DNA from: an uncultured Bacteroidales bacterium
GTDB taxonomy: Bacteria > Bacteroidota > Bacteroidia > Bacteroidales > FEN-979
Direction of reading: 5' to 3'
Assembly (NCBI GenBank): GCA_903875045.1
Contig: CAIQUS010000066.1
Location: 24,963 to 88,962, forward strand
DNA length: 64,000 nucleotides
The notes beneath the pieces were generated by a model that was given only the letters and a program-made list of their open reading frames with translations, did not search any database and was not told where the DNA came from. Position 1 is the first letter of the stretch; every line of letters begins with the position of its first letter. Positions 41,845 through 48,470 of the stretch are shown piece after piece. Position numbers and translations under genes: made by a program.

Positions 41845-41893
41845 GTACGATTTACGATTTACGATTTACAGGTGACAGGTGACGGGTGACGGG
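41845..41893. repeat. Seven-unit heptamer array in continuous register
   Basis: GTACGAT|TTACGAT|TTACGAT|TTACAGG|TGACAGG|TGACGGG|TGACGGG. Confidence 0.95.
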
Positions 41894-41895
41894 TT

Positions 41896-43176
41896 TCATG
41901 ATGTAGGGATTGCTGGGATTATTTTGGTGCTGACTTCACCGAATCCAATGCGGAGATCATTTTTTTTGCAATAACCCCGCATGATGATGGTATCGTTGTC
42001 GTTGATAAATTTCCGTTCAGTGCCATCCGGCATCTTTACCGGTTTGGTCCCTTTCCAGGCGATTTCAAGCATTGAGCCAAACGAATCAGGGGTTGGTCCG
42101 CTGATGGTTCCGGAACCATACATGTCACCCACATTGATGTTGCAACCATTCACTGTTTGGTGGGCCAGTTGTTGTGCAAGGTTCCAGTACATGTATTTAT
42201 AATTGGAATGGCAAACCAGATGCGGAAGTTGGTTTTCCGGCTGAATGAGGACATCGAGCTGAATATCGAAATTGTGGTTTCCTTCAAACTGCAGGTAAGG
42301 CAGTACTGCGGGCTCCTGTTTTGGTCCTGCCACACGGAAAGGCTCCAGGGCATCAAGTGTTACAATCCAGGGCGATATGACTGATCCGAAATTTTTGGCC
42401 AGGAAAGGGCCAAGCGGAACGTATTCCCATTTCTGGATATCCCGGGCCGACAAGTCGTTAAAAATCACCAGGCCGAAAATATGATCTTCGGCTTCACCAG
42501 TTGATACGGATTGTCCAAGGTTTGTATGTTTGCCGGTAATAAAGGCCATTTCAAGTTCGAAATCAACCTGTTTTGACGGGCCGAATTCAGGAAATTCAGC
42601 CTGGTCGGCCTTTGTTTGTCCTTTAGGCCGGTGAATATCTCTTCCCGAAACCACTATCGAAGAGCTCCGACCGTGATATCCAACCGGAATATGCTTCCAG
42701 TTTGGCAACAATGCATTGGCCGGATCCCGGAACATAATTCCCACATTGGTTGCATGTTCAATGCTTGAATAAAAGTCGGTATAATCACCAACATGCACCG
42801 GCATCAGCATCTGAACTCCTGCCAGGGGAAAGAGAATTTCATTCTGTTTATCCAGGCAATCGCGTAACTCCGGATTGTTTTCATCAAAAATCATGGTCAA
42901 ACGCTCCCTCATCTTCCGCCAGGCAGGTTTACCCAACGAAATAAACGGGTTCAGCGTTGTAGAATTGAACAATTCATGATCAAACCCCAATCCGTCCAGA
43001 AACCCGTGCATGGCAAAGGCATACAGGTCTACAACCATATCACCGATCCTTGTGGCTGCCCTCGCATTGCCGCCGGGTGTTTTAAAAATACCGAAAGGAA
43101 TATTCTGAATCGGGAAATCACTTCCCTCCTTCACCTCAATCCATGACTTTAAATCCGACCCCATCAATTTTACCAT
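41896..43176 (-). CDS. fahA: Fumarylacetoacetase
   Basis: DYTDFYSSIEHATNVG.MFR; LPNWKHIPVGYHGRSSSIVVSG; NDLSARDIQKWEYVPLGPFLAKNFG. Confidence 0.96.
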   Translation of the reverse strand: MVKLMGSDLKSWIEVKEGSDFPIQNIPFGIFKTPGGNARAATRIGDMVVDLYAFAMHGFLDGLGFDHELFNSTTLNPFISLGKPAWRKMRERLTMIFDENNPELRDCLDKQNEILFPLAGVQMLMPVHVGDYTDFYSSIEHATNVGIMFRDPANALLPNWKHIPVGYHGRSSSIVVSGRDIHRPKGQTKADQAEFPEFGPSKQVDFELEMAFITGKHTNLGQSVSTGEAEDHIFGLVIFNDLSARDIQKWEYVPLGPFLAKNFGSVISPWIVTLDALEPFRVAGPKQEPAVLPYLQFEGNHNFDIQLDVLIQPENQLPHLVCHSNYKYMYWNLAQQLAHQTVNGCNINVGDMYGSGTISGPTPDSFGSMLEIAWKGTKPVKMPDGTERKFINDNDTIIMRGYCKKNDLRIGFGEVSTKIIPAIPTS

Positions 43177-43189
43177 TAACTTATCAATT

Positions 43190-43231
43190 ATCCCAAATCG
43201 TAAATCGTAAATCGTAAATCGTAAATCGTAA
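43190..43231. repeat. Heptamer array ATCCCAA + (ATCGTAA)x5
   Basis: Direct reading; five perfect ATCGTAA units 43197-43231. Confidence 0.95.
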
Positions 43232-43233
43232 TT

Positions 43234-44334
43234 TTAAAGAGTCCCCCTCCTCCCCTGCTCCAGCTCAATCGATTCAAACAATGCCTTAAAGTTACCTTTC
43301 CCAAAGGATTTGGCACCTTTGCGCTGGATAATCTCATAAAAAACGGTAGGACGGTCTTCAACCGGTTTGGTGAATATCTGCAACAGGTAGCCATCTTCAT
43401 CGCGGTCAACGAGAATGCCAAGCTCGCGCAACGGCCCAATGGTTTCATCAATGTTCCCAACCCGCTGGATCAACATATCATAATAGGTATCCGGCACCCT
43501 GAGAAATTCAACACCCCTGCTTTTCAGGGCTGAAACTGTTTCAAGAATGTTATTGGTGGCCATGGCGACATGCTGTACCCCGCCACCTTTATAAAAATCG
43601 ACATACTCTTCAATCTGCGATTTTTTCTTGCCATGGGCAGGCTCATTCAGCGGGAATTTGATGTACAGATTGCTGCTCGCCATCACCTTGCTCATCAGGG
43701 CAGTGAATTCTGTTGATATATCTGTATCATCAAATGAAATCAATTGGTTAAATCCCATTACATCATGGTAAAACTGAGCCCAGGTATCCATCTCACCCCA
43801 GTTAACGTTGCCGACCATGTGATCAACATAGCGTAAACCAACGTCCGACGGTTTATAGAGCGGGTCCCATTTTACGAAACCCGGCAGGAATATGCCGTTA
43901 TAGTTTTTTCTTTCGACAAAAACATGCACTGTTTCGCCGTAAGTATGAATGCCCGAAAACTCAACTTCACCATCTGCATCCTTTTCAGTTTTTGGCTGAA
44001 GCCAGGCTTTCGCGCCACGTTTCGTGGTTTCTTCAAATGATTTACGGGCATCATCAACCCACAAAGCGATAACTTTAACACCATCCCCGTGGAGTTTGCA
44101 ATGATCAGCGATCGGCGAATCAGGAACCAGCGCCGAAGTGAGCACAAAAGTGATCTTGTCCTGCCGGAGCACATAAGAGGTCCTGTCTTTCAACCCGGTT
44201 TCAAGCCCTGCATAAGCCAGCGGCTGAAACCCAAAAGCAGTTTGATAATAGTGAGCCGCCTGCTTGGCATTGCCCACATAAAACTCTACATAATCAGTTC
44301 CGTTGATTGGTAAAAAATCTTTTTGCGAAATCAT
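43234..44334 (-). CDS. hpd: 4-hydroxyphenylpyruvate dioxygenase
   Basis: FYVGNAKQAAHYYQTAFGFQPLAYAGLETG; VDHMVGNV; GVQHVAMATNNI; GYLLQIFTKPVEDRPTVFYEIIQR. Confidence 0.96.
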   Translation of the reverse strand: MISQKDFLPINGTDYVEFYVGNAKQAAHYYQTAFGFQPLAYAGLETGLKDRTSYVLRQDKITFVLTSALVPDSPIADHCKLHGDGVKVIALWVDDARKSFEETTKRGAKAWLQPKTEKDADGEVEFSGIHTYGETVHVFVERKNYNGIFLPGFVKWDPLYKPSDVGLRYVDHMVGNVNWGEMDTWAQFYHDVMGFNQLISFDDTDISTEFTALMSKVMASSNLYIKFPLNEPAHGKKKSQIEEYVDFYKGGGVQHVAMATNNILETVSALKSRGVEFLRVPDTYYDMLIQRVGNIDETIGPLRELGILVDRDEDGYLLQIFTKPVEDRPTVFYEIIQRKGAKSFGKGNFKALFESIELEQGRRGTL

Positions 44335-44343
44335 GCTTTTTAA

Positions 44344-44375
44344 TTTGAAAATTTGATGATTTGAAAATTTGAAAA
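44344..44375. repeat. Period-8 array (TTTGAAAA)x4 degenerate
   Basis: TTTGAAAA|TTTGATGA|TTTGAAAA|TTTGAAAA. Confidence 0.85.
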
Positions 44376-44408
44376 TATATTGAATCCTTTATTAACCGAA
44401 TTTTTCTG

Positions 44409-44453
44409 CATTGTTTTCATTGCTTACATTGTCTGCATTGCCTGGATTCCCTC
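44409..44453. repeat. Period-9 array (CATTGnnnn)
   Basis: CATTGTTTT|CATTGCTTA|CATTGTCTG|CATTGCCTG|GATTCCCTC; abuts hmgA stop. Confidence 0.75.
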
Positions 44454-45609
44454 ATTCCATCCACGACCTGTAATATTCAGGGTCCTCGATAGCCAATGCC
44501 TGTTCTGTCATTTTTAATGGCCGGAAAGTATCGACCATCAGCGCAAGTTCTTTTGTCTCCTTTGCCCCGATGCTGCGTTCAACCGCACCAGGATGCGGGC
44601 CATGCACAATACCGGTTGGGTGAAGGGTAATGTTTCCCTGTTTAATGTTATTCCGGCTCATAAAATCACCATCAACGTAATAAAGCACTTCATCGGAATC
44701 TACATTGCTGTGGTTATAAGGTGCCGGGATGGAATCGGGATGGTAATCGTACAAACGCGGCACGAAGGCGCACATCACAAAAGCCGGGTTTTCAAAGGTT
44801 TGATGTACTGGTGGTGGCTGGTGCAATCTGCCGGTGATGGGTTCAAAATCATGAATGGAGAGTGCATAAGGATAATGGTAACCATCCCAGCCTATCAGAT
44901 CAAACGGATGGGTCGCATAATGGTAGGGCCAAATCGTATCTTCCCGCTTGATCTTTACCAGGAAATCACCTTTTTCATCATGCGTTTCAAGGATGAGCGG
45001 CTTACGGATATCCCGTTCGCAAAACGGGGCATGTTCGAGCAATTGACCGTATTTGTTGAGATACCGTTTCGGAAACCTGAGCGGGGCAAAGGACTCAACG
45101 ATAAATAATTTATTGTCAGGAGTATTAAATTCCATCTGATAAATAACCCCGCGGGGAATCACAAGGTGGTCGCCATAACTGAAAGGAATATTTCCATACA
45201 TCGTCTTCAGAGTTCCTTCGCCCTTATGGATAAAGATCATCTCATCGGCACCGGAATTCTTGAACCAATAGTTAGTCATCGTATTGCGGGGTGCAGCGAG
45301 GCTGATGTGGCAATCGTTGTTAACCAGCACTGGGATGCGGCTTTCGAGGTAATCATCGGCAGAAGGAACATCAAAACCGCGAAAAAGCCGGTTTTGCATA
45401 TTCTTCTGATTGGCAATTTTCGGGGCAACTGAATAGGCCTCATCAATCTTCGTCACCAAAGTAGGCGGATGACAATGATAGACGAGTGAATAGGTATCTG
45501 AAAAACCTTCGGTCGACACCAGTTGTTCTGCATAAAGGCCGCCATCGGGTTTGCGGAATACAACATGCCGCTTACGGGGAATCTGACCAAGAGAAAAGTA
45601 ATGGGACAT
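44452..45609 (-). CDS. hmgA: Homogentisate 1,2-dioxygenase
   Basis: GDHLVIPRGVIYQMEF; PFDLIGWDGYHYPYALSIHDFEPITGRLHQPPPVHQTFE; HPTGIVHGPHPGA. Confidence 0.95.
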   Translation of the reverse strand: MSHYFSLGQIPRKRHVVFRKPDGGLYAEQLVSTEGFSDTYSLVYHCHPPTLVTKIDEAYSVAPKIANQKNMQNRLFRGFDVPSADDYLESRIPVLVNNDCHISLAAPRNTMTNYWFKNSGADEMIFIHKGEGTLKTMYGNIPFSYGDHLVIPRGVIYQMEFNTPDNKLFIVESFAPLRFPKRYLNKYGQLLEHAPFCERDIRKPLILETHDEKGDFLVKIKREDTIWPYHYATHPFDLIGWDGYHYPYALSIHDFEPITGRLHQPPPVHQTFENPAFVMCAFVPRLYDYHPDSIPAPYNHSNVDSDEVLYYVDGDFMSRNNIKQGNITLHPTGIVHGPHPGAVERSIGAKETKELALMVDTFRPLKMTEQALAIEDPEYYRSWME

Positions 45610-45612
45610 AAT

Positions 45613-46269
45613 CTATAATTCTATTTCAGGTATCTCACCTTCAACAATCAACCTTCCTTCGGTGGCATTCATAATTTCCTGCACCGACACTCCTGGTGCA
45701 CGTTCAATGAGCTTAAAACCATCGGGGGTCACATCGAGCACAGCCAGGTCCGAAACGATTCGTTTCACAACCCCGACACCGGTAAGCGGAAGGGTACAAT
45801 GACGCAGCAATTTTGATTCCCCCTGCGGATTGGTGTGCATCATGGCAACAATGATGTTTTTGGCCGATGCCACCAGATCCATGGCCCCCCCCATTCCTTT
45901 AACGAGTTTTCCCGGAATTTTCCAGGATGCAATGTCGCCTTCTTCAGAAACTTCAAAAGCACCAAGTACGGTAAGGTCAATGTGCCCTCCCCTGATCATG
46001 GCAAAGCTGGCGGAGGAATCAAAAAAGGCTGCCCCCGGAACGGCAGTAATGGTTTGCTTTCCCGCATTGATCAAATCGGGATCAACCTCATCTTTTACCG
46101 GGAATGGCCCGATGCCGAGCAATCCGTTTTCAGACTGGAGCACAATCTGCATCCCTGCCGGAATGAAGTTGGCCACAAGCGTAGGAATCCCGATGCCCAG
46201 GTTGACATAGTAACCATCTTTCAACTCTTTGGCGATCCGTTTTGCAATTGCATTTTTATCTAAGGCCAT
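45613..46269 (-). CDS. scoB: 3-oxoacid CoA-transferase subunit B
   Basis: GYYVNLGIGIPTLVANFIP; LQSENGLLGIGPFP; GGHIDLTVLGAFEVSEEGDIASWKIPGKLVKGMGGAMDLVA. Confidence 0.95.
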   Translation of the reverse strand: MALDKNAIAKRIAKELKDGYYVNLGIGIPTLVANFIPAGMQIVLQSENGLLGIGPFPVKDEVDPDLINAGKQTITAVPGAAFFDSSASFAMIRGGHIDLTVLGAFEVSEEGDIASWKIPGKLVKGMGGAMDLVASAKNIIVAMMHTNPQGESKLLRHCTLPLTGVGVVKRIVSDLAVLDVTPDGFKLIERAPGVSVQEIMNATEGRLIVEGEIPEIEL

Positions 46270-46275
46270 GATTAT

Positions 46276-46345
46276 TTACGATTTGCGATTTACGATTTGG
46301 GATTTGGAACTTGGAACTTGGAATTTGGAACTTGGAATTTGGAGC
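46276..46345. repeat. Ten-unit heptamer array drifting TTACGAT to TTGGAAC
   Basis: TTACGAT|TTGCGAT|TTACGAT|TTGGGAT|TTGGAAC|TTGGAAC|TTGGAAT|TTGGAAC|TTGGAAT|TTGGAGC. Confidence 0.95.
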
Positions 46346-46355
46346 TTAAAAGTCC

Positions 46356-47051
46356 TCATCCCGGGCGGGTGGTCGTAAATTCAATCCGCTTTTCATAGTT
46401 TGTTCCCTGGAAAATCCGTTGAACAAAAACCCCGGGTGTATGAATATAGTTGGGATCGAGGGTCCCGGCAGGAACAAGTTCTTCAACCTCTGCAATGGTA
46501 ATCTTGCCGGCGGTTGCCATAACCTGATTAAAATTATTGGCTGTGTTTTTATAGATCAGGTTACCGTTGGTATCTCCTTTCCATGCTTTGACGATCGCAA
46601 AATCGGCCTTCAGCCAGCGTTCTTCAAGATACATTTTGCCTTCGAACTCCCTGACGGGTTTTCCTTCCGCAACCTCTGTACCATATCCCGCAGGGACGAA
46701 AAAAGCAGGAATGCCTGCCCCTCCTGCCCTGATACGCTCCGCCAGTGTACCCTGAGGGGTTAGCTCCACCTCGAGTTCCCCGCTGAGCAATTGCCGCTCG
46801 AACTCCTTGTTTTCCCCAACATAAGAGGAAATCATTTTCCTGATCTGGTGCCGGCGCAGGAGCATCCCCAGTCCGAATCCATCAACACCGGCATTGTTCG
46901 AAATACAGGTCAGTCCGTTGATATCACTCTCTGCTAAAGCTGCAATGCAGTTTTCCGGGATGCCGCATAATCCGAAACCACCCAGCATGATGGTCATGTT
47001 GCTTTCTATCCCTTTGATTGCCTCGAAGGCATTTTTTACTATTTTGTTCAT
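46356..47051 (-). CDS. scoA: 3-oxoacid CoA-transferase subunit A
   Basis: IMLGGFGLCGIPENCIAAL; ISNNAGVDGFGLG; ELTPQGTLAERIRAGGAGIPAFFVPAGYGT. Confidence 0.95.
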   Translation of the reverse strand: MNKIVKNAFEAIKGIESNMTIMLGGFGLCGIPENCIAALAESDINGLTCISNNAGVDGFGLGMLLRRHQIRKMISSYVGENKEFERQLLSGELEVELTPQGTLAERIRAGGAGIPAFFVPAGYGTEVAEGKPVREFEGKMYLEERWLKADFAIVKAWKGDTNGNLIYKNTANNFNQVMATAGKITIAEVEELVPAGTLDPNYIHTPGVFVQRIFQGTNYEKRIEFTTTRPG

Positions 47052-47142
47052 TGTTAACAGAATCTCGCACAAATTTATATTAATTCTAAATAAAAACGGT
47101 AATTTTGCAAAAAAATTTCTAATCTTTTAACAAATATTGAAC

Positions 47143-48228
47143 ATGCAAAAATTATTTAGTCCATATATACTTGGGAAAATTGAATTAAAAAACAGAGTTG
47201 TTATGGCTCCTATGACCCGGTGCCGGGCCATAGGCAATATACCAAACGATCTCATTGCCAATTATTACGAACAACGTGCCGGCGCCGGGCTCATCATCAC
47301 CGAAGGCGTTTCACCCGCTCCCGACGGTTTGGGTTATGCCCGGATTCCAGGGATATTCAGCGAAGCACAGGTTACGGGCTGGAAAAAAACCACAGATGCC
47401 GTACACCGCAAAGGTGGAAAGATTTTCATACAGTTCATGCATGCCGGAAGAATGGGCCATCAGGACAATCTTCCCCAGGGCGCCTCACTGATCGCTCCTT
47501 CTGCGATCGCATCATCAGGGCAAATGTACACCGACAGTCAGGGAATGCAGGATCTGCCGGTTCCAAGAGCCATGACTGCCGAAGATATTATAAATACCAA
47601 AAAGGAATTCATGAAATCGGCCATCAATGCAATCACCGCAGGTTTTGACGGGGTTGAACTGCATGGCGCCAATGGATATCTGCTTGAACAATTCCTGTCA
47701 CCAGCCAGCAACCAGCGAAATGATGAATATGGCGGAAGCATTGAAAACCGCTGCCGCTTCGTTTTGGAGGTGGTTGAAGGTGTAGGTCAGGCTATCGGCA
47801 TGGATAAGGTCGCTATTCGCCTGTCGCCTTATGGAGTCAATGGCGGCATGGTCCCCTACCCTGAAATTAATGACACCTATACCTACCTCGCTTCTCAGCT
47901 TGACAAATTGGGTATTCTGTATATTCACCTCGTAGACCACAGCGCAATGGGCGCCCCTGAGGTTCCCCTGGCCATCAAACAAACCATCCGTGAAAAATTG
48001 CAGAACACACTTATTCTGGCAGGCGGTTATTCAAAAGAGACCGCAGAACGGGATCTGCAAAACGGGATGGCCGATCTGATTGCTTTCGGCCGACCATTTA
48101 TCAACAATCCCGATTTGGTTGAAAGGATGTTGAATGATTGGCCAATCAACACCAACCTGGATTTCAACACATTTTATTCAGCTGATGAAAAAGGCTACAC
48201 AGATTATCCCTTTTACCAGGCAAAATAA
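47143..48228 (+). CDS. Alkene reductase / old yellow enzyme family NADH:flavin oxidoreductase
   Basis: NRVVMAPMTRCRA; FIQFMHAGRMGH; GVELHGANGYLLEQFLSPASNQRNDEYGGSIENRCRF. Confidence 0.94.
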   Translation: MQKLFSPYILGKIELKNRVVMAPMTRCRAIGNIPNDLIANYYEQRAGAGLIITEGVSPAPDGLGYARIPGIFSEAQVTGWKKTTDAVHRKGGKIFIQFMHAGRMGHQDNLPQGASLIAPSAIASSGQMYTDSQGMQDLPVPRAMTAEDIINTKKEFMKSAINAITAGFDGVELHGANGYLLEQFLSPASNQRNDEYGGSIENRCRFVLEVVEGVGQAIGMDKVAIRLSPYGVNGGMVPYPEINDTYTYLASQLDKLGILYIHLVDHSAMGAPEVPLAIKQTIREKLQNTLILAGGYSKETAERDLQNGMADLIAFGRPFINNPDLVERMLNDWPINTNLDFNTFYSADEKGYTDYPFYQAK

Positions 48229-48276
48229 TACTGTGTTAAATAATGTTAAAATCCTTGACTTCCGGTTCATTTAGGT

Positions 48277-48284
48277 TATCTTTG
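48277..48284 (+). promoter_or_regulatory. Bacteroidota-type promoter (TTG-N19-TATCTTTG)
   Basis: TTG at 48255-48257, TATCTTTG at 48277-48284. Confidence 0.45.
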
Positions 48285-48287
48285 TCT

Positions 48288-48470
48288 TATCAATTTTTTA
48301 AATCATAAACCAAAAACAAAGAAAAGTTCTCATTTGATTTTATGGCGTGTTCCGCTCATACCGGAACATGTATTTAAAGCCAAAGGCTGATTCGGAATCT
48401 CAAGATTGCCGGATGATTTAAATCGCAAAAGCGACACCGCCCCACACACGGGGCGGTTTTTTTTTATTGC
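48288..48470 (+). ncRNA. Candidate intergenic small RNA ending in a strong terminator
   Basis: Promoter motif upstream, no ORF beyond 11 codons, hairpin TGTTCCG-ctcata-CCGGAACA, terminal hairpin and T-run. Confidence 0.35.
48436..48470 (+). terminator. Rho-independent terminator
   Basis: CCGCCCC-ACACA-CGGGGCGG followed by a long T-run. Confidence 0.9.

Noticed and set aside
43190-43231. Possible CRISPR array
   Set aside because: Units are 7 bp and directly contiguous with no spacers; no cas genes in the window.
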